Part shown: positions 22,718-33,299 of the stretch, piece after piece | How positions within the stretch are numbered: position 1 is the first letter of the stretch | Layout of the letters: the number at the start of each line of letters is the position of its first letter | From: Mytilus galloprovincialis | Lineage: Eukaryota; Mollusca; Bivalvia; Mytilida; Mytilidae | Assembly (NCBI RefSeq): GCF_965363235.1 | Contig: NC_134843.1 | Coordinates: forward strand, 5,270,001-5,334,000 | Reading direction: 5' to 3' | DNA length: 64,000 bases | Notes under the pieces: generated by a model | Databases searched by the model: none | Told to the model about the DNA's origin: nothing | Seen by the model: the letters and a program-made list of their open reading frames with translations, nothing else | Translations under genes and position numbers: made by a program

Positions 22718-23560
22718 ACGTCATTATTGAATATCTATTTTTAATATCCAAGAATCTATAAACTGTAATTCGGGTTCAAATACTTTTTACAAATTATGAC
22801 TTGGATGGAGAGTTTTTTCACTGGCACTCGTACCATACAGTCAATTTATGACGATTGGATCTCAGTTGGTCACAAGAGGTTAATCTTTTTTTTTCTAAAG
22901 CGCTCACCGGGTGATATACATTAAGGTGCTAATCCTGTCAATATAACACTTCCACGGCTCTCTTGACCACGATATCTGTTCTCTTATAGACCAACAAACT
23001 TTAATCATAGTAATATATGACTATTTTATTATATAATATATTTTATAGATCATTTGCCTAATTATATCATCGTTACTGCAATACTGCTATGTTATAAACA
23101 GACTTTCAGGGACACCCAATAACAAATAGCATTTACCAAAGACAAAAATGTGCATATGGAAGCCGTGAAAGATTATTAAATATTGTTTTTATTAGTATTA
23201 ATATTGGTTTTGTTATCAGTAAATTAAAAGCAGGCTAAATATTATTGTTATATATATACACACATTCATGGATCTACAATCTCCGTCTCTATACTAAACC
23301 TATTAAATGGTGGATTTTTACTGATTGATAATTTAGTCTTAGATGCATGATTTTTCTTATTAGTTGTTAGTGGCTTTGAACTAGATGTCAGTAACTGTGA
23401 GTACTCTCGGATCTGTACTTAAGGTCTTTTTTGTTGTTGTGATTTACAAGTATCCGACCACGTCCACTCTGTGTTTTTGTTAGATGTATTTCTATTTGTA
23501 CTTATCTGATGAGCAATTTCAACTGATTTTTATAGTTCGTTCTAATGTAGTACTGTTACA
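22718..23560. other. Non-coding stretch
   Basis: No recognised gene. 22880-22990 contains AAAGCGCTCACCGGGTGATA and CCACGGCTCTCTTGACCACG blocks that look like part of an unknown repeat. Confidence 0.4.
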
Positions 23561-23564
23561 CCAC

Positions 23565-23830
23565 TGTCCCAGTTTAGGGGAGGGTTGTGATCCTGCTTAC
23601 ATGTTTAACCACACCACATTCCGTATGTATGTGTCCCAAGTCAAGAGCCTGTAGTTCAGTGGTTGTCGTTTGTTGTTGTATTTTTTTTTCGTTCATTTTT
23701 TTTAACATACATAAGGCCGTTAGTTTTCTCGTTTGAATTGTTTTACATTCATTTTGGGGCCTTTTATAGCTGACTATGCGGTATGGCCTTTGTTTATTGT
23801 TGAATGCCGTAAGGGCCCATAGGAATACAT
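23565..23830 (+). repeat. Mussel-type interspersed repeat (single-unit form)
   Basis: It contains one copy of the segment CCACATTCCGTATGTATGTG with CCCAAGTCAAGAGCCTGTA, then GTTCAGTGGTTGTCGTTTGT and the TAAGGCCGTTAGTTTTCTCG tail. The array at 26930-27543 is an expansion of this same internal segment. Confidence 0.7.
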
Positions 23831-23909
23831 ACAATCTGCATATAAAATTAATACTGTAATCATATCATCACAGTCCTGGTAAGTATATCTAGCATATTTA
23901 CCTTTTATC

Positions 23910-24010
23910 AAGGGGTCAGCTGAGGTCCACCGCCGAGTGCTGGATCTACTCGCTGCGTTGTGGCCCTCGGCTGTTATCTGCTACTCGGCCGGGTTGTTGT
24001 TATATTTCCT
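23910..24010 (+). repeat. Penelope-like tail fragment
   Basis: GGGGTCAGCTGAGGTCCACC, CTCGCTGCGTTGTGGCC and GCCGGGTTGTTGTTA follow the same order as GGGACCAGCTGAAAGACGCC, CTCGTTGCATTGAAGACC and GGTCGGATTGTTGTCTC at 16524-16622. Confidence 0.55.
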
Positions 24011-24311
24011 ATTTTATTTATATGAGTTGCAGGAAATAAATCTGCAATCTGATTTTCCAAACGACCGTTTCAATAAATAAGAGAATTTTTGTTTGATAAG
24101 ATTGTGAGGAAATGTAACCGAATTAAACAGGCCACCAACAGCATGTAGCTTATCTAAAACAACCAAAGAGTTTTGACACTCCTAAAAAAATAACTCCATT
24201 ACTTTCCAATACACTTTATTTTCATATCCTTTATTACAAAATTAAACCCTTTTCTTTAATAGAATGAACTAGTTACAAAGTAAAATTAGTAGTTATTAGT
24301 CGTAGATAGAT

Positions 24312-24370
24312 TAAGAAGTGGTATGAGTGCCAATGAGACAACACTTACTGGAAGACGGGACGAAACTATA
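24312..24370 (-). repeat. GCCAATGAGACAAC-type repeat end
   Basis: GAAGTGGTATGAGTGCCAAT followed by GAGACAACACTTACTGGAAG matches the common terminal segment. Confidence 0.55.
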
Positions 24371-25019
24371 TATTTGAAGTGTTTTAATCGTAAAAACCGT
24401 TAAAATTTTAATGTAAAATGTAAAAGAGCAGTAATATAAAGTAAAGCGTGTTTTCTAATTACATAATTTGTTTAGTTGTGTACATGTACAAATATCAAAA
24501 AAGTAACTAAGGTTAAATGTATCTGTCATGATTGTTTACCACAAGTATTATCGCATTGTTTGTAACAAGACTTATAGTTTTGACATATTAAAGAACCAAC
24601 ATTGTACGAATCTGCTGGATACTAGAGTTGTTAATGCGTTTGATGGGCATTATTGTCTAACTTGACATGACATTAAATAACACTCCATTGTATTATAGAC
24701 ACTATCCCTAGTACCATGGAAGTGGAATGAAAATAACCGCATAAACAATAACTTTTAATCGCTTCTACATGTCCTAACTTAATGTATAAATTAATTGTAT
24801 ACAAACGCTAGCAATAAGAAAGACCGCAGAAGAAAAAGTAAAAGATAGCTAAAGAAAATAGCGAAAGGACCAAACTTGAAAGCCGATCTAATGAAACTTC
24901 CAGAAATAAATGAGGAAAATAAGCATTAAGAAAAGAGTAAATTTTAAAGTTGTGAATGAAAAAGTGTTAGACGGCAATCGCCCAGTGTTGCTACCCGTGA
25001 AAGAAAGAATTTATTACAG

Positions 25020-25775
25020 ATGGAAAACGTAAGAGACCAGGAAAAAAGTAAACTTTCTGTGTCAAAGGTAGCATCACCGAGTAGAACAAGTATTACACGA
25101 AGATATTCGGCTGCATCCAATCTAGATCAAAGAAAAAGTTCTTTAGTTGCGCCTGCTTCAGTTAATCGGTGTGCAAGATCTAAATCAACGTCGATAATTA
25201 CTACACGGAATAATGCTGACAACCAACAGTCTGTTCTAAAAAGCACTTTATTGGCTCCATTGGCAGCTGTGAAATTGCAAAAGAATTCAAAATCTTCATC
25301 CCATTCACGTTTTAGTGTTAAAGAAAATGGGAATAGACGGAGAGCTAGCGAGCCTACACTTGAATGTTATAGTAGACCTTCTGGTTCAATGGAATCAGCC
25401 CAGAATAATTTTCTGTTTGTGCCGGTAAATATCGGCAAGTGGCGATCTAAATCAAAATCACCGATCAGAAGGCAGACAGCAGCTCATAGAAACACCGATG
25501 AAGCATCATCTACAGTGTTCGGTAAAAGAAATGCATGTGCAGATGTATTTTCCACTAAGGAAATTTCTATGGCGACTTTGGCAACAATAAAACGTAAAGG
25601 CAAATCGAAACAGCTACACTTACGAAAGAATGGACTAAATGAACAAAGTGAAAAGATACCTGAAATCCCAGAGACTCCATATGAAGATATTAGTTCTGTT
25701 TTAAACAATGGATTTTCAAGTGATTTTGAAAACACTTTGAAGTCACTAAGGGATGATATTAATTTTCATTACTGA
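25020..25775 (+). CDS. Uncharacterised 251-residue Ser/Arg/Lys-rich protein
   Basis: This is the longest non-transposon open frame in the window outside CHMP4. The product is hydrophilic and looks disordered: rich in Ser, Arg, Lys and Asn, with no signal peptide or membrane segment. RRRASEPTLEC near residue 107 fits a basophilic kinase site and a 14-3-3 mode-I-like R-x-x-S-x-P. An acidic tail EIPEIPETPYEDISS lies near residue 212, and the C-terminus is LRDDINFHY. The ATG is directly preceded by TTTATTACAG, a possible splice acceptor, and the frame upstream is open for only about 20 codons back to a TGA. It may be the last coding exon of a gene or a single-exon gene. The nearest AATAAA (26392) is beyond the minisatellite at 25850-26390. 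No domain is recognised and no function is assigned. Confidence 0.55.
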   Translation: MENVRDQEKSKLSVSKVASPSRTSITRRYSAASNLDQRKSSLVAPASVNRCARSKSTSIITTRNNADNQQSVLKSTLLAPLAAVKLQKNSKSSSHSRFSVKENGNRRRASEPTLECYSRPSGSMESAQNNFLFVPVNIGKWRSKSKSPIRRQTAAHRNTDEASSTVFGKRNACADVFSTKEISMATLATIKRKGKSKQLHLRKNGLNEQSEKIPEIPETPYEDISSVLNNGFSSDFENTLKSLRDDINFHY

Positions 25776-25849
25776 CATATGTGATGTTCAAACCAAAAAT
25801 GAATATATGTCAAAACTGTAGAAAAAGATAAGATTGTTTATCCGGGAGT

Positions 25850-26390
25850 GATATTCCTCAACCAATGTATTTACTTTCACTCCCGTGAATAGATATTCCT
25901 CAATCAAATTGTTTACCTTCACTCCCGTAATAGATATTCCTCAACCAACTCATTTACCTTCACTCCCGTAATAGATATTCCTCAATCAACTTATTTACCT
26001 TCACTCCCGTAATAGATATTCCTCAACCAACGTATTTACCTTCACTCCAGTAATAGATATTCCTTAACCAACTTATTAACCTTCACTCCCGTGAATAGAT
26101 CTTCCCCAATCAAATTATTTACCTTCACTCCCGTAATAGATATTCCTCAATCAACTTATTTACCTTCACTCCAGTAATAGATATTCCTTAACCAACTTAT
26201 TAACCTTCACTCCCGTGAATAGATCTTCCCCAATCAAATTATTTACCTTCACTCCCGTAATAGATATTCCTCAATCAACTTATTTACCTTCACTCCCGTA
26301 ATAGATATTCCACAATCAAATTATTTACCTTCACTCCCGTAATAGATATCCCGCAATCAACTTATTTACCTTCACTCCCGTAATAAATTG
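25850..26390. repeat. 41-bp minisatellite, ~13 units, with trimeric higher-order pattern
   Basis: The unit reads roughly ACTCCCGTAATAGATATTCC then TCAATCAACTTATTTACCTTC. Variant units with GTGAATAGATCTTCCCCAAT recur every third unit in the middle of the array (near 26094 and 26217), following the same neighbours CCAGTAATAGATATTCCTTA. That suggests a block of three units was duplicated. It begins about 75 bases after the stop of the 251-residue ORF. Confidence 0.9.
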
Positions 26391-26574
26391 CGACAAATAA
26401 TTGCGAGAAAACTATGATTACCATTTCTTTATTTAATATTGTATTTTTGATTGACTTGCGATATAATACTTCATTTATCAGCATGTGGTTTAAGCTTATT
26501 TATTACCCTGTTGGTGTATCTTTATATTGTATTACTGTTCGTCAAATTGTATGGATATGTGACTGGGTGTGTAT

Positions 26575-26655
26575 TTGTCGTACGGTGACCTATAGTTGTT
26601 AATTTTGGTCTCTTTTGGAGAGTTATCTCATTGGGAATAATACCACTTTTTTTTT
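26575..26655 (+). repeat. Repeat end CGGTGACCTATAGTTGTTAA type
   Basis: GTACGGTGACCTATAGTTGT, TTGGTCTCTTTTGGAGAG and ATCTCATTGGGAATAATACC form a copy of the terminal segment seen at 12340-12415. Confidence 0.6.
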
Positions 26656-26929
26656 TATAAATACGACTAAAAATATTTTTGTAAAAATATTTTTTGAAAT
26701 ATGAATATTCATGCGGTAAAATTTAGATACATGTGCGTAGCTCTCTGTCGTGGCTTTTATGTAATTGTTATATGTGCTTTGATATTTCTCTATCTTTATG
26801 TATTTATATGTGCTTGTTAACATTACTATTGGTATCCTTTACAGTTACATGAATAAATATTATTCTTCAAAGTGCTTCCACAGCCTTTAACAAGATTAAA
26901 AGCACGTGTCTAATGTTGAAGGCTATACT

Positions 26930-27543
26930 CCGCCACATTCTGTATGTATGTGTCTGTCCTAAGTCCTGAGCCTGTAAGCCACATTCTATATGTACATGTA
27001 TGTGCCTGTCCTAATTCCTGAGCCTGTAAGCCACATTCTGTATGTATGTGCCTGTCCTAAGTCAGGAGCCTGTAAGCCACATTCTGTATGTATGTGCCTG
27101 TCCTAAGTCATGAGCTTGTAAGCCACATTCGATATGTATGTGCCTGTCCCAAGTCAGGAGCCTGTAAGCCACATTCTATATGTATGTGCCTGTCCTAAGT
27201 CCTGAGCCTGTAAGCCACATTTTGTGTGTATGTGCCTGTCCTAAGTCGGGAGCTTGTAAGCCACATTATGTGTGTATGATCCTGTCCTAAGTCAGGCGCC
27301 TGTAAGCAGCATTCTGTGTGTATGTGCCTGTAAGCCACATTCTGTATGTATGTGCCTGTCCTAAGTCCTGAGCCTGTAAGCCACATTTTGTGTGTATGTG
27401 CCTGTCCTAAGTCGGGAGCTTGTAAGCCACATTCTGTGTGTATGATCCTGTCCTAAGTAAGGCGCCTGTAAGCAGCATTCTGTATGTATGTGCCTGTAAG
27501 CCACATTCTGTATGTATGTGCCTGTCCTAAGTCAGGAACCTGT
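26930..27543. repeat. 46-bp minisatellite with a 165-bp higher-order repeat
   Basis: The unit is GCCACATTCTGTATGTATGT then GCCTGTCCTAAGTCAGGAGCCTGTAA. About 13 units are present. A block made of three full units and one shortened unit (ending GTATGTGCCTGTAAGCCACA) occurs twice with near identity, about 165 bp apart (27194 and 27359). The unit equals an internal segment of the interspersed repeat at 23600-23650, and the tail of that repeat follows directly at 27544-27795. Confidence 0.9.
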
Positions 27544-27795
27544 ATTCAGTGGTTGTCGTTTGTTGACGTGTAACATACATGTTTTTCGTTCATTTTTTGT
27601 ACATAAATTAAGCTGTTAATAGTTTTCACGTTTGAAAAGTTTTGCATTTTCCATTTCCGGGACCTTTATAGCTGACTATGTCGTATGGTCTTTGCTCATT
27701 GTTGATGGTCGTATGGTGACCTATAGCTGATAATTTATGTGTCTTTTGTCTCTAGTGGAGAGTTGTCTCATTGGCAATCATACCACATCTTCTTT
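27544..27795 (+). repeat. 3' tail of the 23565-type repeat
   Basis: CAGTGGTTGTCGTTTGTTGA, CTTTATAGCTGACTATGTCG, TATGGTGACCTATAGCTGAT and TCTCATTGGCAATCATACCA are in the same order as at 23650-23830 and 12225-12420. Confidence 0.75.
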
Positions 27796-28030
27796 TTAGC
27801 TCAACTGGCCCAAAGGGCCAAGTGAGCTTTTCTTATCACTTGGCGTCTGTCGTCGTTAACTCTAAAAATATTCTCCTCTGAAACTACTGGGCCAATTTTA
27901 ACCAAACTTGGCCACAAGCATCATTGGGGTATCTTGTTTAAATCAAAGCGCGAAAGCGCTGTAAAGGCAGTTAATTACAGGTTGTGTGTATTTCTAGTCC
28001 AGTTATATCATTATCTTCCATAGAACAGAG
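27796..28030 (+). repeat. Interspersed repeat (CTCAACTGGCCCAAAGGGCC type)
   Basis: AGCTCAACTGGCCCAAAGGG, TTGGCGTCTGTCGTCGTTAA and CTGAAACTACTGGGCCAATT are blocks I recall from a repeat that is widespread in lophotrochozoans. Related ACTGGGCCAA blocks occur at 32595. Confidence 0.6.
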
Positions 28031-28119
28031 GTGGTTTGTAGAATTTAAGATTTAGAGTTCTTTTGTACCTAGTTCACCTATATCTATAGTCTACTGTTTA
28101 CAGTATATTTTCTGTGCCT

Positions 28120-28215
28120 CGCCATGAAATGCATTTTTAGCCATGGCCTTGTCAGTTTGCTTTTTAATTTATGAGTTTGACTGTCCCTTTGGGGTCTTTC
28201 GTCCCTCTTCTTTAG
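28120..28215 (+). repeat. Retroelement-tail fragment related to 59640-59730
   Basis: GCCATGGCCTTGTCAGTTTG, ATGAGTTTGACTGTCCCTTT and TCTTTCGTCCCTCTTCTTT recur as CCATGGCGTTGTCAGTTTAT, TGAGTTTGACTGTCGCTCTG and TCTTTCGCCCCTCTTTTTG downstream of the Penelope-like copy at 59150. Confidence 0.6.
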
Positions 28216-28589
28216 ACATATAAGAACTTTTCCTTTTCAATATAAATAGACTATTTTTAATTATTGATTGTATACGCATATTCTATGACTCCCATAAAAA
28301 TAGTTCACAAAGATTGACTAGTCTCTGTACTGTGTGTATAGCAAGAACATCAAGTAACATAATGGTAAATGTACATAGTAACACATCAACTTTTTTGATG
28401 ACCATACCTGCCAACTGTCAGTATTTGCAGAGTATTTCCCCCATCGAGCTCGAGGCTCCCAAATGGAAATTTTGTAAGAGCAATTTTGTCGACTATTTTA
28501 AAGAAAACAATTAATTCAACAATGGCAATGAGCTTGTTTATGCACGAAGAAGCCAAAAACCACATTAGAATATATTTGAAGGGAATCCA

Positions 28590-29410
28590 TGACAAATCGC
28601 CCCATTAGCAAATAGCCCCACTTTTTCACTAACTCGCCCCACTTTAAAAAAAAACTGCCCCAACCTGGATAACCAAATCGCCCCACTTGTGAAATGTGTT
28701 ATATCCCTTAATATTACTCCTGCCAACTTGCCCCACCTAATAGAAAACAATAATATCTAGATAAATATATTATTAACCAGGAAGAATTTACTAATGTCAA
28801 CTCGCCCCACTCATGTAAAAAGATGTTATCCCGTTGTATATAAGTTAAATTCCGTTAATATTACTCCTGCTAACTGGTCCCCCCTTATGGAAATCGGTGA
28901 AATCTAGATAAATATATTATTAACCAGGATGAATTTAGTAATGCCAACTCTCCCCACTTATGGAAAAAGATGTTATCCCGTTGAATACAAGTTAAATTCC
29001 TTATATTGCATTATGATACAATTAACAGGTTTCTTTTCAATTGTTATGCAAATAACTAAGCTTCAAAACTTGTTATTCTTCAACAATACATTTTTTTTTA
29101 GAATTATAATTTCAGTATATCAATAATAGTAATTAAATAAATTTTCGGTTTGTTTGTATTCTGTGTAGATTAGTTTTCATTAAAGTGGTGCGAGTTTTTA
29201 TTTTTAATTATATATATATATATATATATTAATCTAAATATTACCGTTTTTTTTATAAGTAGGGCGGGTTGGCAGGAGTAATATTTAACATGATATAACC
29301 AATCTCACATGTGGGGCGATTTGATAAATCAGTTTGTGGCAGTTTTTTTAAAAGTAGGCGATTAGCCAGTGGGGCAAATTGTCCTGCTTCCATTTGAAGG
29401 CCCCCTTGAA
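28590..29410. mobile_element. GCCCCAC-rich inverted-repeat element
   Basis: The left arm (about 28590-28740) has AAATCGCCCCACTTGTGA and TATTACTCCTGCCAACTTGC. The right arm (about 29255-29410) is its inverted, diverged copy (GGCAGGAGTAATATT and CACATGTGGGGCGATTT). Between them a ~150-bp segment with CTAGATAAATATATTATTAA and AAAGATGTTATCCCGTTG is tandemly duplicated (28750-28860 and 28900-29005). A related piece lies at 41745-41940. No coding capacity. Confidence 0.7.
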
Positions 29411-29419
29411 GGTTTTGTA

Positions 29420-31740
29420 TGACTATATGAACCATCTTTCACGTAAAACCCCCATGTGCATTTTGAAAAGTTGGCAGATATGTTTCTACCTCCAGGCAAA
29501 ATCTACCGGTATGAATGAAAAAGAAGTTTTCAATTAAGGCTCTGTGGCCATAACAGCTGTCTCATTAGCATTATAACCACTTCCCATATTTGCAATTAAA
29601 ACAATAAAAGAAAATTATTCAGCGCAAAAACAAAACTTACTTGTAAATATGAAATTCTCTTTACAGTATGAGTTTTTCTCATTGTTTGAGATTGTACAGT
29701 AGTACCTGTAACTGCTTATACCTATTTCTTATTCACTTTTGTTTGATAAACTCACTAAATTTCATGTATATACATTGTACCACATCTCCTTATTTTTATA
29801 TGCATTCCAATAACATGAACAATTGTAATTCAATTCTATATACCAAAGCAAAATGAACTGCACCACTTTCATTCACTAGTATGCATCTTTTGGCAAAATA
29901 CAAGTTCTTAAATGACACAAGATATATTTATTGATAAAAAAATAAAATTTAGTATACAACTCTTTAACAGGTATAAAAAAAAAGCACAGCTGTGTCATAA
30001 CTTGTGAAATCTGTGCTGAAAACATAGACATTGATGGTATTTGAGTAATTCCATATGTGAAGCTCAACATTAGCTCGTCAGTTGGTGGTGGACAGTTATA
30101 GTTCCTTTCTGCAGGCTAGGATGAATGACTTTTCAGGAAAACCAATTTCACAAATCAAAACTTTCCTCTAGATTTCTCCTACAATATTCATCCAGTTTAG
30201 TTCTTTTGGTTTAATTGGACACCGTCCTGATTTTTAATTTTGCAAACCATTCAGTCTCTTGCTTGCAAATGGTGCATGAAAATAGGATGGGTATGGCAGT
30301 AGACAAGTCTCTTTAAAGTGGGTTTGTGCCCTGAAAAAAAGTTTTATAACTTAAGTTTTTTTGAAACTTGTGCAACACACATACCTAAATAACTATAACA
30401 TAGAAGAGAGCATCATTCGTGTCAATGTTTTGTTCCTGTTTACATTGTCATTGATATTTTTTCAGAAAGCCTGAGGCATAGCTCATGAATTCCTGTCATT
30501 ACATCCTAAATTAACATAATTACTGCTAGAATAATTATCAGTATGATATACGTACACTATCATTGTACAGCCCAAGTCTTCAGTATATATAATTGTTGCA
30601 TTCATTCACTCCTGTGTTCAGTCGTTCAAAAATATTTAAACATCAACAACAAATGAACTTTAATAAGGACAAGAAAACACTAGAAAAGATACGTACATAC
30701 AACCCGTGTTTAAGTGTATTTGAAAGAGAAATATATCTGGTTAAACGATGTATAAAGGAGGAAAAAATTGTAGATATTGCATTACGATGCTTTCTACCTA
30801 ATAGCACGTGGATATGTTTACATATTTAGACTTGACCCAGTATGACCCGTACCTTGTAGGTCACCGCCGTCGTTTAAACACCAGACTACAGTCGTGTATA
30901 AGACAATAAAATGCTTAAGCCTGTACTATTTGTGTGAAGTAAATGTGTTTTTTCTGTACATTTAAATTGTTTTACCTGATAGCAAGGACGTATATCTATC
31001 CGTTTCCGTCTCAATTCACTTTGTCAATTTCTTAGAGCTTCTTCAAAACATACGTATTACTGCGCCCGGAAGTGAAAAAAATATTAGAAATCCTCGTAAA
31101 ATAATGCTATTTTCAATTGTGTGGAATCCATTTTGTTATATTTATTATATAAAGATAAAAAAAGTTACGATTAATTATGAATTTGCATATCATTATACGG
31201 AACGTTTATGAACTATTTTTCCATAGCTGTAAGTCGGTCATTTTGGCGGGAAATCATGTACACATACACACGTAGATTGGCTGGCACCTGATCGTAATGT
31301 TACACATCAGATATATCAAATAGCTAATACCCGGAACGTAGTACCGGGAACCAGGATAATACGTAGACAACATACATAACTAATACCGAAATTGAAAACG
31401 CTTTACGGTTTCTCGTTTATAAACCGAATTCCGCTTTGAATTATAGAAGATGCAATATTAATCATGTTCAGTCGACTTTTCATTGTTATATCAACGTCTG
31501 AACTAATTAAAAAAATCTTTAGATGTCAGATAACACTCGAAATTGACCCGACCTCTTTCCACACGGAATACAAATAATGATAGTTTGTAGTCAGGTTGAC
31601 TGCTTATAACGCAAAATACACATTAATAACAAGTTCTATAAAACGAACAATACACACTGATAGTTTCTTTAGTCCCCAATGTAAATGAAAGAAACAAAAA
31701 CCATATCATACCATAAAAAGAAGAGGAGAAATTCGAACAT
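29420..31740. other. Non-coding stretch
   Basis: No gene can be supported. The 78-codon frame at 30593-30829 has no recognisable domain or splice partner. 30840-31660 is less AT-rich and carries CCCGGAAGTG and ACCCGGAACGTAGTACCGGG, the latter a near-palindrome, but no feature can be assigned. Confidence 0.4.
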
Positions 31741-32760
31741 TTCCGGATCTATTCCTGGCCAAAAGACCCCCTGCATAAATTGCGTATGAAAAGATGAACC
31801 TCATGACTTGAAAGTCAGGCCTTAAAGCACTGCCTTTAAAAATGTGTCCGGTGACCCGGCTCACCAATCAAGATGGCCGCCATGGCTAAAAATAGAACAT
31901 AGGGGTAAAATGTATATTTTGGCTTATATCTCCGAAACCAAAACATTTATAGCAAATCTGACATAGGGTAAAATGTTAATCAGGTCAAGATCTATCTGCC
32001 CTGAAATGTTCAGACCAATCAAGCAACCTTTTGTTGGGTTACTGCCCCTGAATTGGTGATTTTAAGAAAATTATGCAGCTTTGGTGGCTGTTATATTTGT
32101 GACTGTTTTGAATTAAGGAGATCAGGTATGAACACTGACACAAAGTCAAGTAAATAATTTGAGAATAAATACATATATAATGTAATTTTATTATTCTTTG
32201 ATTCACAATATATACCCGGTATGTGGTTTTTAGCTTTGATTCTGACCAATTGCTTATATTCCAAATATATACGTATATGCCGCTATTATTGTTGTTATTA
32301 CCAATTATGTAAATCAATTGTCTCTGATTTTATACCCTTTATGGGCCCTGTAATTTGGGAAATGATAATATTCTATTCTATTCTATTCTATTTATCTTGA
32401 ATATTATTATAGATAGAGATAAACTGTAAACAGCAATAATATACAGCAAAGTAAATCCTACAAATAAGTCAACATGACCAAAATGGTCAATTGACCCCTT
32501 AAGGAGTTAATGCCCTTTATAGTCAATTTCTAACAATTTTTATAAATTTTGTAATTTTTTGTAAATTTTTACAAAATATTTTCCACTGTAATTACTGGGC
32601 CAAGTTCATTATAGATTGAGATAATTGTAAGCAGCAAGAATGTTCAGTGAAGTAAGATCTACAAACACATCACCATCACCAAACACAATTCTGTCATGAA
32701 TCCATCTGTGTCCTTTGTTTAATATGCACAAAGACCAAGGTGAGTGACATATATATACCT
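31741..32760 (+). repeat. Long interspersed non-coding repeat
   Basis: Recognisable blocks are GGCTCACCAATCAAGATGGC, TGGCTTATATCTCCGAAACC, AACCTTTTGTTGGGTTACTG, CAATTGACCCCTTAAGGAGT, AATTACTGGGCCAAGTTCAT and CATCTGTGTCCTTTGTTTAA with a terminal GACCAAGGTGAGTGAC. I recall this order from a repeat that is common in mussels and other marine invertebrates. A short (TTCTA)n lies at 32368-32392. Confidence 0.6.
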
Positions 32761-32839
32761 TTCGTATGATTTTTCTTTGTTGATTTTGCTGCGCTTTATT
32801 GTCTGATAGATGATTACCCACATCTTTTAGAATATGAGT

Positions 32840-33250
32840 GAAAGAAGATGCGGTCTGATTGCCAATGAGACAACTATCCAACAAAATCTTAACGGCGTAG
32901 GTGTAAGAAACAAAAGTAAAGCCTTCAACGATGATCAAATTCAATACCAAATTGATAGTCATAAAAGGCCTGACAAGACATTATGTAAAACAATTCAAAT
33001 GAGAAAACCAACTGTCTGGTACCAGTGTAACAAAACAATAAACTACACACAAATACAAAGAAAAACATGCTTGATAGACAGTGATTAACTACTGAATTAA
33101 GTCAAAAGACTCAGGACAGGCACACAGAGAACGTGGCGGATTGAACGTATTTGTGTGGACTAACCTTCTCGTAACATGGGAAAGTGATGTAATGGAAAAA
33201 GCACAACATAAAAAAAAAAATAAACACAACATTGGGTCTACCAAGGCTTT
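32840..33250 (-). repeat. Mussel-type interspersed repeat, inverted
   Basis: GGTCTGATTGCCAATGAGAC, GACAAGACATTATGTAAAAC with AATTCAAATGAGAAAACCAA, and AAGACTCAGGACAGGCACAC give the reverse complement of the 23565-27795 family. The 84-codon frame at 32834-33088 lies inside the repeat and is not a gene. Confidence 0.6.
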
Positions 33251-33299
33251 ACTTGAAGGATCTACACAGAACACTGAATCACAAAACCACAACTACTAA

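Noticed and set aside
30593-30829. 78-codon ORF as a possible gene
   Set aside because: No domain, no signal peptide, no splice-compatible partner, and length is expected by chance in the window.
32609-32962. 117-codon minus-strand ORF
   Set aside because: It overlaps two interspersed repeats and shows no conserved motif.
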